Source: Verrucomicrobiota bacterium (GTDB lineage: Bacteria > Verrucomicrobiota > Verrucomicrobiia > Opitutales > Opitutaceae). From it: 64,000 nucleotides of DNA. Where the stretch lies: positions 7,609 through 71,608 of the forward strand of contig JAEWKR010000177.1 of NCBI GenBank assembly GCA_023457715.1. The letters run 5' to 3'. Each line of letters starts with the position of its first letter. Position 1 is the first letter of the stretch. Made by a program: the position numbers and the translations under genes. Positions 1-8,926 of the stretch are shown piece by piece. The notes beneath the pieces were generated by a model. That model saw only the letters and a list, made by a program, of their open reading frames with translations, did not search any database and was not told the origin of the DNA.

Positions 1-1
1 C

Positions 2-550
2 GGCACGCCGCTGTGGCCCTGGCTGCAGGCGACGTTGCAGGGCGAGCGTGACGTTCATGGCCACGGCCTGGGCGACGGTGCGGGCCTGATGGTCCTGTCG
101 ATCGCGCTGGTCGCCCTCGGGGCCGGCGCAGGCTGGTGGTTGTACGGACGGCGCCCGCGCACCACGGCCGGCGCCCGGGATCCGCTGCAGGCAGCCGCCC
201 CGGGCGGCTTCGCTCTGCTGGCGCGCCGGCTTGGCTTCGACGAGGCCTATGCCGCCACCTTCGGCCGATGGAACGACGGGCTGGCCATGGCGGCTCACGG
301 GCTCGACCGCCACGTCCTCGGACCCGTGGTGCAGTTCATCGGCCGGCTGAGCGAGTTTGGCGGCGCCGTGAACCGCGAGGTCGACGAAGACGTGATCAAC
401 GGCGGCTTCGATCGCACCAGCGAAGGACTGCGGCGGACCGGCCAGGCCTACTCGCGGGCCCAGAGCGGCGGTGTGCACGGTTATCTGCGGGCGATCGCGA
501 TCGGCTTCGCGCTGCTGGTCCTGATCGGGATGATGGGGGGCTATCGATGA
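2..550 (+). CDS. nuoL: NADH-quinone oxidoreductase subunit L, C-terminal part
   Basis: This is the 3' end of a gene that begins before the window, about 182 codons in an open frame from base 2. The visible part has a membrane segment (GLMVLSIALVALGAGAGWW), then a polar stretch with the DEAYAATFGRWNDGL region, a long amphipathic stretch, and a last membrane helix (GYLRAIAIGFALLVLIGMM). That order matches the end of NuoL, where the lateral helix runs along the membrane arm of complex I and ends in a final transmembrane helix. The stop overlaps the next ATG by four bases (ATGA), and nuoM, a second nuoM and nuoN follow. The catalytic antiporter core lies outside the window, so the assignment rests on the tail and the neighbours. 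Confidence 0.85.
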   Translation, partial: GTPLWPWLQATLQGERDVHGHGLGDGAGLMVLSIALVALGAGAGWWLYGRRPRTTAGARDPLQAAAPGGFALLARRLGFDEAYAATFGRWNDGLAMAAHGLDRHVLGPVVQFIGRLSEFGGAVNREVDEDVINGGFDRTSEGLRRTGQAYSRAQSGGVHGYLRAIAIGFALLVLIGMMGGYR

Positions 551-2088
551 ACGAGCTACCCTGGCTCAGCGCCATCGTCTTCACGCCCTGGATCGGGGCG
601 CTGCTGCTCGCGGGCTGGCGCGGCGCGCGGCCGACCGTGGCGCGAACCGTCGCCCTCGCCTTCAGCGTGCTGCCGCTCCTGCTCACCGCCGGCGTCTGGT
701 GGGGCTTTGACCGCGCTGACCCCCGCCTCCAGTTCGTCGAGCGGCAGGTGTGGATCGAGGCGCTGAACGTGCACTATCACGTCGGGATCGACGGAATGGG
801 CCTGCTGCTCCTCGGACTGACGGGCCTCCTGAGTCCCCTCGCGCTGTTCGCCGCCGGCTCGCTCCGGTCGCCGCGGGTCTTTGGGGCGCTCTTCCTCGCC
901 CTCCAGGGCGCGGCGCTCGGCGTGTTCGTGGCCGTCGACTTCGTGCACTGGTTCCTCTTCTGGGAACTGAGCCTCATTCCGGCGTTTTTCCTGATCAAAC
1001 TGTGGGGCGGCCGACACGCGACGGCGGCCGCGTATCAGTTTGTCGTCTACACGCTCGGCGGCAGCGCCTTCATGCTGCTCGCCTTCGCGGCGCTCTACGC
1101 GATCACCGGGACGATGAACTTCGAGACCCTCGCGGACCTCGCGAGCGACGGCACGCTCCACGACGCGCTGAACGAGGCGGGCGGTTTCTGGCCGCAGGCG
1201 CTCTTCTTCGGCGTGCTCCTCGGGCTGGCGGTGAAAGTGCCGCTCTGGCCCTTCCACACCTGGCTGCCGGCGGCCTACGCGGAGGCCCCGGCGCCGGTGT
1301 CGATGTTCCTGACCGGCGTCCTTTCGAAGATGGGCGTGTACGGTTTCCTGCGGATCCTGTGGCCCCTGTTTCCCGCGGAGCTGCACCAGCACGGCACCTG
1401 GCTGCTGGGACTTGCGCTGGCGGGGGTCGTGCTGGGCGCGTTTGCCGCGCTGCGGCAGACCGAGGTGAAGCGGATGATCGCGTACAGTTCGTTGAACCAC
1501 CTGAGTTACTGCCTGCTCGCGCTGTTCGCGGTGGCGGTGGCGGGACCGGTCAACGCGCCCGCGTCGGCGGCCGCGCTCAGCGGCTGCCTGCTGCAAGTCT
1601 TCAATCATGGGCTTTCCGCGGCGGCGCTCTTCTTCGTCGCGGGCGCGCTGGAGCAACGCAAGGCCGCGGCCGGCGGGACCGGACCGCTGCTGCTCGCGGA
1701 CTTTGGCGGCGTGCGCGGACCCGCGCCCATCCTGGCCGGGCTCGCGGGCGTCGCGCTTTTCTCCTCGCTGGGCCTGCCCGGCCTCAACGGTTTCGTCGGC
1801 GAATTTCTGATCTTCCGCGGCGTGTTCGGCCTCGTCCCCTGGGCGGCGGCGGTCGCCTGCCTCGGTCTGTTCGCGACGGCCTTCTTCCTCCTGACCTTCT
1901 GGCAGCGCGTCTTTCACGGACCGCCGCGCGGCCTGACCACCGCGTCAGGTGCGGATCTGCAGGGACGCGAGTACGCAGTCCTTGTCCCGCTGGCGCTTCT
2001 CATGCTCGTCCTCGGCCTGCTGCCGCAGCTTCTGACCGGCGTCATCAACCCGCTCATCGTGGCGTGGACCGGCGGAGGTGCCCCATGA
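547..2088 (+). CDS. nuoM: NADH-quinone oxidoreductase subunit M (first of two)
   Basis: A 513-residue polytopic membrane protein of the proton-translocating antiporter-like family, as in NuoM of complex I. The conserved glutamate of helix 5 is in FLFWELSLIP (about residue 145). The helix 7 lysine is in LAVKVPLWPFHTWLP, and the helix 8 lysine is in LSKMGVYGFLRI, so the proton channel set is complete. The length is normal for NuoM. The ATG at 547 overlaps the nuoL stop, and the gene's own stop overlaps the next ATG by four bases, so translation is probably coupled. It is the first of two adjacent M-type genes. Confidence 0.95.
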   Translation: MNELPWLSAIVFTPWIGALLLAGWRGARPTVARTVALAFSVLPLLLTAGVWWGFDRADPRLQFVERQVWIEALNVHYHVGIDGMGLLLLGLTGLLSPLALFAAGSLRSPRVFGALFLALQGAALGVFVAVDFVHWFLFWELSLIPAFFLIKLWGGRHATAAAYQFVVYTLGGSAFMLLAFAALYAITGTMNFETLADLASDGTLHDALNEAGGFWPQALFFGVLLGLAVKVPLWPFHTWLPAAYAEAPAPVSMFLTGVLSKMGVYGFLRILWPLFPAELHQHGTWLLGLALAGVVLGAFAALRQTEVKRMIAYSSLNHLSYCLLALFAVAVAGPVNAPASAAALSGCLLQVFNHGLSAAALFFVAGALEQRKAAAGGTGPLLLADFGGVRGPAPILAGLAGVALFSSLGLPGLNGFVGEFLIFRGVFGLVPWAAAVACLGLFATAFFLLTFWQRVFHGPPRGLTTASGADLQGREYAVLVPLALLMLVLGLLPQLLTGVINPLIVAWTGGGAP

Positions 2089-3638
2089 ACGCGCTCCCCT
2101 GGACGATCTATCTCTCGTTCGCCGGAGCCCTGCTCTGCTGGCTCATCGGCTCGCGGTCGAACGCGGCGGCCCGGGCGGTGGCGCTCGCGGCGTCCCTCGC
2201 GACGCTGGCCTGCGGGCTTTATGCCGGCGCCCACTTTGTCCCGGCAGCGGAGCTCCAAACCCTCATCGACCTGCCGTGGATCGCGGAGCTGGGGGTCCGG
2301 TATCATCTGGCGGTGGACGGCATCAGCCTCTCGCTGGCCGTCCTCACCGGCATCGCGGGGACGGCCGGCGTGTTGTTCTCGTGGAACATCGAGGACCGCG
2401 TGGGGGAATTCTTCGCACTGTACCTGGCGCTGATCGGGGGCGTGTACGGCGTATTCCTGAGTGGAGACGCATTTCTTTTCTTCGTCTTCTACGAGATCGC
2501 GATCGTCCCGAAGTATTTCCTGATCGCGAACTGGGGTTCGACGAACCGGGAGTACGGCGCCATGAAGCTGGTGCTGTATTCGTTCGCCGGGAGTTCGCTC
2601 GTGCTGGTGGGGCTGATCTGGACGTATGCTGCGAGTGGCGCGACCACGTTCTCGCTGGCGGAGCTGGCGGTGGCGGCCAGCGCGTTCCCCCCGGCGCAAC
2701 AGGCGGCCATGTTCGCCATCACCTTTCTCGGCTTCGCGATTCTCGCTGGCATGTTCCCCTTCCATACCTGGGCCCCGACCGGTCACGTGGCCGCGCCCAC
2801 CGCCGCGTCGATGCTGCTCGCGGGCGTGGTGATGAAACTCGGCGCCTACGGGTGCCTCCGGGTGGCGATGACGTTGTTTCCGGAAGGCCTCTGGGCCTGG
2901 CAGCCCGTGATTGGCTGGCTGGCGATCATCGGGATCATCTACGCGGGCCTCGTCGCCCTGGTACAGGACGATTTCAAGTTCGTGATCGGTTACTCGAGCG
3001 TGAGCCACATGGGCTTTGTGCTGCTGGGCCTCGCGGCGGCCAATGTGCAGGCCGTGAGCGGAGCGGTGCTGCAGATGTTTTCGCACGGCATCATCGCCGG
3101 GCTGCTGTTTGCCGTGGTCGGCCGGATGGTCTACGAACGCACGCACACGCGAGGGCTCGAGGACCTGCGGACCTATCCGCTCCACCGGCTGCTGCCCTTC
3201 GCCGCGCTGGTGTTCGTCCTCGCGGGCGCTGCGTCGATGGGCATGCCCGGGTTCAGCGGTTTCCCTGCGGAGCTCAGCATCCTCGTGGGCACGTGGGCCG
3301 TTTCGCCGCTCTGGGCCGCCGGCGGCGCGGTGGGCGTGATTGTCGCGGGGGCGTTCACGCTGCGGGTGATGCACGTTTCGTTCTTCGGCGCGACGGAGCG
3401 GGGTGGGCGGCACGCGCCGGCGCCGTCCCGTGGAGTGGGCGCAGGCCAGGCACCTCACGCCGCGCCGGCGCTGCATCTGCCGCTGCCAGGGATCACCTGG
3501 CCGGAGCGGCTGGGCGCACTGCTGTTGATCGGCACCTCGGTGTACATCGGGCTGTGCCCCGATCATCTGCTCGCCTGGATCACCCCGGCGCTGCAATCGC
3601 CGGTCATGCAGGCCGCGCTGGCGGGAGGGACCCCATGA
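2085..3638 (+). CDS. Second NuoM-type subunit lacking the helix 7 lysine
   Basis: A 517-residue polytopic membrane protein of the NuoM family, directly after nuoM and overlapping it by four bases. The helix 5 glutamate (FFVFYEIAIVPKYFLI) and the helix 8 lysine (GVVMKLGAYGCLRV) are present. The helix 7 motif reads AILAGMFPFHTW, so the lysine seen in the first copy (AVKVPLWPFHTW) is a leucine here. A polar, His/Arg-containing loop follows helix 13 (about residues 440-470). Tandem M subunits are known from so-called 2M complex I, which is thought to carry an extra pumping unit. This protein may be that extra unit or a structural spacer with altered proton chemistry. Confidence 0.88.
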   Translation: MNALPWTIYLSFAGALLCWLIGSRSNAAARAVALAASLATLACGLYAGAHFVPAAELQTLIDLPWIAELGVRYHLAVDGISLSLAVLTGIAGTAGVLFSWNIEDRVGEFFALYLALIGGVYGVFLSGDAFLFFVFYEIAIVPKYFLIANWGSTNREYGAMKLVLYSFAGSSLVLVGLIWTYAASGATTFSLAELAVAASAFPPAQQAAMFAITFLGFAILAGMFPFHTWAPTGHVAAPTAASMLLAGVVMKLGAYGCLRVAMTLFPEGLWAWQPVIGWLAIIGIIYAGLVALVQDDFKFVIGYSSVSHMGFVLLGLAAANVQAVSGAVLQMFSHGIIAGLLFAVVGRMVYERTHTRGLEDLRTYPLHRLLPFAALVFVLAGAASMGMPGFSGFPAELSILVGTWAVSPLWAAGGAVGVIVAGAFTLRVMHVSFFGATERGGRHAPAPSRGVGAGQAPHAAPALHLPLPGITWPERLGALLLIGTSVYIGLCPDHLLAWITPALQSPVMQAALAGGTP

Positions 3639-5098
3639 ACGCCGAACTCCTGCAGACGGCACATGCGTGCCTGCCCGAAATCTCACTCGTTCTCGGCGCG
3701 CTGCTGCTCCTTGCCATCGATCTGGGTTTCGGCGCGCGGCTGGGAGACCGCGAGCGGATGCGCACGGCGGTGGTGCTCGGGGTGTTCGCCGTGTTTGCGG
3801 CGATCTATCACACCGTGGCGATTGGCTCGCCGGGACCGATCTTCGGCGGCGCCTTCATGTTCGACCGGCTGGCGACGGCGACCCGGCTCGGCGTGCTGGT
3901 GCTGGCGCAGCTCACCCTGCTGATCAGCGCCGGTTCCCGGCTGCGCAATTCGGCGGAGTTCGTGGCGATCCTGCTCTTTGCCACGACGGGGCTGCTGCTG
4001 ATGGCCACGGCGCACCAACTCCTGCTCGGGTTCCTGGCGGTGGAGTTGGCCAGCCTTTCGCTCTACGTGCTCGCGGGCTTCGACAAGACGCGGCGCGAAT
4101 CCGCCGAGGCGGCGTTGAAGTACTTCCTCGTGGGCGGCATCTCGAGTGCGTTCCTGCTTTTCGGCTTCAGCCTGATCTATGGTCTGACCGGTTCGATCCA
4201 GCTGCCCGTGATCGCGCGGCAGCTCGCGTCGCAGCCGCTCACGCCGCTGCTGGTGGTCGCGCTGGTGATGGTGGTGGTGGCATTCGGCTTCAAGATTGCC
4301 GCCGCGCCGTTCCATCTCTGGGCGCCCGACGTTTATGAAGGCGCCCCCACCCCGGCGACCGCGTTGATAGCGTCCGCGTCGAAGCTCGCCGGCTTCGCAT
4401 TTTTCGCGCGGCTCTTCTGGGTTGGTTTCAATCGCACGTCGGGCACCCTTGCCACGGCGGTGCCGCAGCCTGGCTGGATGTTCATCGTGGCGATCCTCGT
4501 GATCCTCGCGCTCCTGGTGGGGAACCTGGGCGCCCTGGCGCAAGGCAACGTGCGCCGCCTGCTGGCCTACTCCGCCATTGCGAACGCGGGTGCGATCCTG
4601 CTCGGCGTGCTGGCGGTGCCGCAGGCGGGCTATGGGCCGCTGGTGTTGTACGCCACCACGTACGGTCTGGCCACGGTGGGGGCGTTTGGGGTCATCGCCA
4701 TCCTGGAGCAGACGGGCCGATGCGAATCGTTCGGTGACCTGGCTGGGCTGCACCGGCGCTCGCCGCTGCTCGCGGGCTGCCTGCTCGTGTTCATCCTTTC
4801 GCTGGCCGGCATTCCGCCACTGGCCGGGTTTGTGGGCAAATTCACCGTTTTTGCCGCGGCGCTGAAGCTGAACGGGCTCGGCGGCATCCTGGGCTGGGTC
4901 ACGGTGCTGGCGATTCTGCTGAGCGCGGTGGCCTTGTACTATTACCTGCTGATTTTGAAGGCGGCGCTGGTGACACGCGCGCCGGCCGAGGCCCCGAAGC
5001 TACGCGTGGAAGCGGCGCCGTTGGCGGGCCTGCTGATCACGGCGGCGCTGCTGGTGGTGCTGGGGGTGTTCCCGTCGCTGTTGCTGGGGTTGTTGTGA
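3635..5098 (+). CDS. nuoN: NADH-quinone oxidoreductase subunit N
   Basis: A 487-residue polytopic membrane protein with the NuoN signature in helix 7 and the following loop (GFKIAAAPFHLWAPDVYEGA), including the conserved lysine. The helix 5 glutamate is in LLGFLAVELASLSLYVLAGF. A helix 8 lysine is in SASKLAGFAFF. The ATG at 3635 overlaps the preceding stop by four bases. It closes this complex I operon; the DNA after it holds an 18-bp perfect inverted repeat that could end transcription. Confidence 0.94.
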   Translation: MNAELLQTAHACLPEISLVLGALLLLAIDLGFGARLGDRERMRTAVVLGVFAVFAAIYHTVAIGSPGPIFGGAFMFDRLATATRLGVLVLAQLTLLISAGSRLRNSAEFVAILLFATTGLLLMATAHQLLLGFLAVELASLSLYVLAGFDKTRRESAEAALKYFLVGGISSAFLLFGFSLIYGLTGSIQLPVIARQLASQPLTPLLVVALVMVVVAFGFKIAAAPFHLWAPDVYEGAPTPATALIASASKLAGFAFFARLFWVGFNRTSGTLATAVPQPGWMFIVAILVILALLVGNLGALAQGNVRRLLAYSAIANAGAILLGVLAVPQAGYGPLVLYATTYGLATVGAFGVIAILEQTGRCESFGDLAGLHRRSPLLAGCLLVFILSLAGIPPLAGFVGKFTVFAAALKLNGLGGILGWVTVLAILLSAVALYYYLLILKAALVTRAPAEAPKLRVEAAPLAGLLITAALLVVLGVFPSLLLGLL

Positions 5099-5112
5099 GG
5101 TGATCCTGCGCC

Positions 5113-5200
5113 CTTGGGTACGTTGTCCCGCCTTCAGGCGGAAGGTTTGCGCGCGCACCCGATCAAGGCTTCCGCGTAAACGCGGGACAACGTACCCAAG
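5113..5200. repeat. Dispersed inverted repeat, family A copy 1
   Basis: Two perfect 18-bp arms (5113-5130 and 5183-5200, CTTGGGTACGTTGTCCCG and its complement) enclose a smaller hairpin, CCGCCT TCA AGGCGG-like, and the stretch GGAAGGTTTGCGCG. Related copies lie at 22092-22450 and 29166-29251, always between genes. It sits 14 bp after nuoN and may act as a terminator-like hairpin, though there is no T-run. Confidence 0.85.
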
Positions 5201-5248
5201 CCTCGTCTCGCTGGCGCGCTCCCCGCCACATCCCGAGGTCGCGAGTCG

Positions 5249-5283
5249 GCATCGCGCATCCCGCATCCCGGATCTCGCATCCC
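5249..5283. repeat. Five 7-bp units of GCATCCC type
   Basis: Five consecutive heptamers: GCATCGC, GCATCCC, GCATCCC, GGATCTC, GCATCCC. Nothing coding is seen between the nuoN stop and the ferredoxin start (5099-5421) apart from this array and the inverted repeat. The same unit family recurs at 25055-25160. Confidence 0.8.
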
Positions 5284-5421
5284 CTGTCGCCCCACCCATC
5301 GATTCTACTGCAAGGCGCGCGCACTATTCCGGCGGGTTATGACGGGCATGAAGGCAAGAACTGCGCACAAAAAGCAATCCGGCGCGGGGTCGGTTTACGG
5401 GCGACGCGCTACCGTTTCCGC

Positions 5422-5655
5422 ATGTCAAATTCGTCGGACCGTACCCCCGATAATGTCGCCGGCCGATACTACGTGGATTCCAGCTGTATCGACTGCGACC
5501 AGTGCCGCGTCATGGCTCCTGATTTGTTCGGCCGCAATCCGGACACCGGCCTTGGCTTCGTGAAACAGCAGCCCGTCACCGAGGCTGAAATCGCCCTGGC
5601 CGAAGAAGCCCTGGCGGCGTGTGCCACCCAATCCATCGGCAACGACGGGGCGTAA
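5422..5655 (+). CDS. Small single-cluster ferredoxin
   Basis: A 77-residue protein of the small 4Fe-4S ferredoxin type. Three cysteines lie in CIDCDQC (residues 22, 25, 28) and the fourth at residue 67 in AACATQSIG, which together can bind one 4Fe-4S cluster. The APDLF and FVKQQP segments are typical of these monocluster ferredoxins. It lies 108 bp before the 2-oxoacid:ferredoxin oxidoreductase genes, and KorA and KorB have no ferredoxin domain of their own. It is therefore a good candidate for their electron acceptor, and perhaps the donor to the nearby EFG-less complex I. Confidence 0.85.
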   Translation: MSNSSDRTPDNVAGRYYVDSSCIDCDQCRVMAPDLFGRNPDTGLGFVKQQPVTEAEIALAEEALAACATQSIGNDGA

Positions 5656-5763
5656 TCGTCCTCGCGGCTCCGACGCCCACAGAACCAACCGTGGCGGGCT
5701 AAAGCACCGCCCTCCTCGCAACCCTGGGCGGGCTCAAGCACCGCCCTCCTTTTCCTTACCCCT

Positions 5764-7578
5764 ATGTTGAACGATCTGATCATCGGCATGGCCGGATCCG
5801 GCGGAGACGGCATCGTCTCGGCCGGCGAGTCCCTCATGAGCGCCGCGGCGCAGGAGGGCTACTATGCCATTCTCACGAAGAGCTTCGGCTCCCAAATTCG
5901 CGGCGGCGAATCGTCGTGCCGCCTGCGTCTCGCCACGACCCCGGTATTAAACCCGGCGGGCGTGCTGAGCGTGGCCGTCGCGCTGAACTGGGAGGACTTC
6001 CTGCGGTTCGGCGGCGAACTGACCGTCACCGAGGACACCGTCATCATTTACGAGCAGAAAACCGGCGTGGCGCCGGACGCGCTGCCGCTCAAGGTCACCC
6101 CCGCCATCGTCCGACCGGCGCCGATCGAGGACCTCGCCAAGAGCTCCGCCGGCACGCTGCAGGCAAAGAACAACGTGGTGCTCGGGTTGCTCGCCGGCTG
6201 GTTCGGGATCGGCCGCGAGGCCATCCTGGATGGCATCCGCAAAAAATTCGGCAAGAAGGGCGAGGACGTGCTCGCGGGCAACGAGCGGGCCTTCGCGGCC
6301 GGCATCGCCTATGCGGAACAGCATCCCATCCCCGCCGAAAAGCGCGTCGCGCCGGCGGCAGGCGGGAAGGGCAAGCGTCGTGTCACCGATGGCAACGAAG
6401 TGTGCGCGGAAGCAGCGTTGTTCGCGGGGTGCAAATTCTTCGGCGGCTACCCGATCACACCCGCCACGGAAATCATGCAGCATCTGCAGCGTGACATCTG
6501 GAAACACGGGGGCTCGCTCCTCCAGGCGGAGGACGAGATCGCCGGCATCGCCGCGGTCGTCGGGGCGTCGTTCGCCGGCGTGAAGGCGATGACCGCCACG
6601 TCGGGCCCGGGGCTTTCGCTCAAGTCGGAGGTACTCGGCCTCGCCAGTCAGGCGGAGCTCCCCCTCGTCTGCGTGAACGTGATGCGGGGCGGGCCTTCCA
6701 CCGGGCTGCCCACCAAGCCCGAGCAGGCGGACCTGTTCGCCTCGGCCTTCTCGGCCCATGGCGACTCCGTGCGTCCGATCCTGGCGCCGATCAGCGTCGC
6801 CGACATCTTCGGTGTGACGGTCGAGGCGTTCAACATCGCCGAGCAGTACCAGACGCCCGTGATCGTCCTGTCCGACCAGGAGATCGCCCAGCGGAAGGAC
6901 ATCATCGATCCGATCGACACCCGCGGCTACAAACGGATCGACCGGCTCAAGCCGACCGAGCAGCAGATGGCGGGCGGCTACCATCGCTTCACGTTGACCG
7001 AGTCCGGCATCAGCCCCCTCTCCCATCCGGGAATGAAGGGCGGCGGCTACCTCGCGGCCGGCATCGAGCACAACGAGCATGGCGACCCCACCAGCAGTGG
7101 TGAGATGCACCAGAAGATGAACGACAAGCGGCTGCGAAAGCTCGATCCGCTCAAGCAGCGCGCCGATCTGTTCATCGTCGAAGGCGACGAAACCGCGACC
7201 CTTGCCATCATCAGCTGGGGCAGCGTCGCCGGTGCCGCGCTCGAGGCCTTCCGCGCCGTGCGCGCCGAAGGGCTGAAAGTGAAGCTGCTGGTTCCGAAGC
7301 TGATCTACCCCATCGCCGAGGACGTCTTCCACGCCTTTTTCGCGGGCGTGGAGAAATGCGTGGTGGTGGAGCAATCCCACCAGGGCCAGCTGCACCGCCT
7401 GATCCGGATGTGGGTCGATGTGCCGCCCACCTTCGCTTCGCTCGCGCGCAGCGGCGCCAATCCGATCACCCCCGCGTTGATTGCCGAGCGCCTCAAGTCT
7501 CTGGCGTCAGCGTCCGCCACCCCCGTCCGTCGTAGTCACCTCAAACCCCTTTATCGTGATGATCTCCGCCAATGCTGA
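5764..7578 (+). CDS. korA: 2-oxoacid:ferredoxin oxidoreductase, alpha subunit (gamma-alpha fusion)
   Basis: A 604-residue protein with the gamma domain first (residues 1-190; GMAGSGGDGIVSAGE and SQIRGGESSCR motifs) and the pyrimidine-binding alpha domain after it (about 205-590; GGYPITPATEIMQHL, TATSGPGLSLKSE, MRGGPSTGLPTKPEQADL). This is the gamma-alpha fusion of KorA-type enzymes, which oxidise 2-oxoacids such as 2-oxoglutarate with CoA and reduce ferredoxin. KorB follows with a 20-bp overlap. The substrate cannot be fixed from sequence; 2-oxoglutarate is the usual one for this two-subunit form. Confidence 0.93.
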   Translation: MLNDLIIGMAGSGGDGIVSAGESLMSAAAQEGYYAILTKSFGSQIRGGESSCRLRLATTPVLNPAGVLSVAVALNWEDFLRFGGELTVTEDTVIIYEQKTGVAPDALPLKVTPAIVRPAPIEDLAKSSAGTLQAKNNVVLGLLAGWFGIGREAILDGIRKKFGKKGEDVLAGNERAFAAGIAYAEQHPIPAEKRVAPAAGGKGKRRVTDGNEVCAEAALFAGCKFFGGYPITPATEIMQHLQRDIWKHGGSLLQAEDEIAGIAAVVGASFAGVKAMTATSGPGLSLKSEVLGLASQAELPLVCVNVMRGGPSTGLPTKPEQADLFASAFSAHGDSVRPILAPISVADIFGVTVEAFNIAEQYQTPVIVLSDQEIAQRKDIIDPIDTRGYKRIDRLKPTEQQMAGGYHRFTLTESGISPLSHPGMKGGGYLAAGIEHNEHGDPTSSGEMHQKMNDKRLRKLDPLKQRADLFIVEGDETATLAIISWGSVAGAALEAFRAVRAEGLKVKLLVPKLIYPIAEDVFHAFFAGVEKCVVVEQSHQGQLHRLIRMWVDVPPTFASLARSGANPITPALIAERLKSLASASATPVRRSHLKPLYRDDLRQC

Positions 7579-8443
7579 TTGTGGTTCCGCCGGCTGCGCT
7601 CCGGTTGCCCCCGCCCCCGTCCCCGCTCTGACCGCCAAGGATTTCAAGAGCACGCTGAAGCCGATCTGGTGTCCGGGCTGCGGTGACTACGGCGTCGTCA
7701 CGGCCATCTACCGCGCGCTGGCCAACATCGGCCGCCCGCCTCACGAGGTCGCCTTTGTCTCGGGCATCGGGTGCTCCAGCCGCATTCCCGGCTACACGAC
7801 CGCCTACGGTTTCAACACCGTCCATGGCCGGGCGCTGCCGGTCGCCCAAGGCATCAAGATGGCCAACCCCGATCTGCTCGTGCTGGTGGCGGGCGGTGAC
7901 GGCGACGGCTTCTCGATCGGTGGCGGTCATGTGCCGCACGCCATCCGCCGCAATCTCGACCTCACGTATATCGTGATGGACAATCACATTTATGGGCTGA
8001 CCAAAGGGCAGCTTTCGCCGACGACCAAACGCGGTTCCAAGACGCCGAGCAGCACCTACGGGAGCATCGAGGAACCGGTGAATCCGCTGCTCTATTGCCT
8101 CGCCTACGGGGCCGGTTTTGTGGCGCAGGGTCTCCCCGCCGATCTGGATGGACTGACGAAGATGATCGAGGAGGCAATCCGCTATCCCGGCTTCTCCTTC
8201 GTCAATATCCAGTCGCCCTGCGTGACGTTCGGTGATCCGGCAGACCAGGTGAAGGTGCAGAAGACGCGGATGAAGAGCCTGGCCAGCCTGGGGCACGATC
8301 CGACCAACAAACTGCGCGCGATGGACCTGGCGCAGGACTACGTGAACGAGCTCTACACCGGCGTGTTCTACCGGAATCCGAATCCCCCGAAGACCTACGA
8401 CGCGGACATCCGCGACCGGCAGAAGGAAATGGCGGGCCGGTAA
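7559..8443 (+). CDS. korB: 2-oxoacid:ferredoxin oxidoreductase, beta subunit
   Basis: A 294-residue thiamine-diphosphate-binding beta subunit. WCPGCGDYGV near residue 40 gives two cluster cysteines. VSGIGCSSRIPGY, then GGDGDGFSIGGGH and MDNHIYGLTKGQLSPT, form the TPP/magnesium site. The ATG at 7559 was chosen because it gives the normal short lead before the CPGCG motif. A GTG three bases earlier is also in frame, and the frame is open further upstream inside korA. An unusual Ala/Pro run (PVAPAPVPA) precedes the conserved part. It acts with KorA as the catalytic pair; the cluster lies near the TPP. Confidence 0.93.
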   Translation: MISANADCGSAGCAPVAPAPVPALTAKDFKSTLKPIWCPGCGDYGVVTAIYRALANIGRPPHEVAFVSGIGCSSRIPGYTTAYGFNTVHGRALPVAQGIKMANPDLLVLVAGGDGDGFSIGGGHVPHAIRRNLDLTYIVMDNHIYGLTKGQLSPTTKRGSKTPSSTYGSIEEPVNPLLYCLAYGAGFVAQGLPADLDGLTKMIEEAIRYPGFSFVNIQSPCVTFGDPADQVKVQKTRMKSLASLGHDPTNKLRAMDLAQDYVNELYTGVFYRNPNPPKTYDADIRDRQKEMAGR

Positions 8444-8484
8444 GGGGCGAACGACGAGACACTAGGGACCAAGCACCAAACCCG

Positions 8485-8542
8485 AGCCACAGATGGCACC
8501 GATGACACGGATCACACCGTGGCATCGGTGCGATCTGTGGCT
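8485..8542. terminator. Long imperfect hairpin after korB
   Basis: Two 26-base arms (8485-8510 and 8517-8542) match at 24 positions around a 6-base loop, and GTTTTG follows directly. The arm begins AGCCACAGATGGCACCGATG. It stands 41 bp after the korB stop and could serve as a rho-independent terminator. It could also be a dispersed repeat, since the sequence has the look of the 'CACAGATGGCAC' intergenic repeats; both may be true. Confidence 0.55.
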
Positions 8543-8662
8543 GTTTTGCAGGGGGGGGGCTGCCCTCGGGGGTAGTTGCAAGCAAGCTTGCTCCTATTCC
8601 TGAACGCCGGAGAGCGTGTCATTCGAGGTGCACGGTTTGCCGGAATGCCCCAGCGCCTCCGG

Positions 8663-8793
8663 GTAGCGTAGGCGTCTCGCCTGCGGACTCACGGGCATCG
8701 ACGGCGTTCCAGGTGCGCTAGCGTGCGTTGAGTACGTGGAGGGCGCCGAGTACGTTGAACGTTTTGAGTGCGCAGGCGGGACGCCTACGCTAC
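8663..8793. repeat. Inverted pair of dispersed repeat family B
   Basis: A 28-bp element at 8663-8690 (GTAGCGTAGGCGTCTCGCCT...) and its reverse complement at 8766-8793 (...GGCGGGACGCCTACGCTAC). Further copies occur in the 18.6, 30.7, 32.0 and 34.9 kb gaps. The remaining parts of the 8444-9214 gap hold a korB-side hairpin and a cluster of GC-rich hairpins before nuoA; no gene is evident. Confidence 0.85.
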
Positions 8794-8926
8794 GCCGGAC
8801 GGTTCAGCCCCTCGCCGATCGTCCTTTCCCCGTCATTTGCGTGCACAAGTTGCACCCCAAGCATTAGTTTACGACTGCTTCATGCCGGCGTTTTATTCCG
8901 CTTGCTAATGGGCGGCGGGGGTGCGC

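Noticed and set aside
3414..5098. Other-frame readings across the first nuo genes and their antisense
   Set aside because: Real subunits with all expected motifs occupy these bases in other frames.
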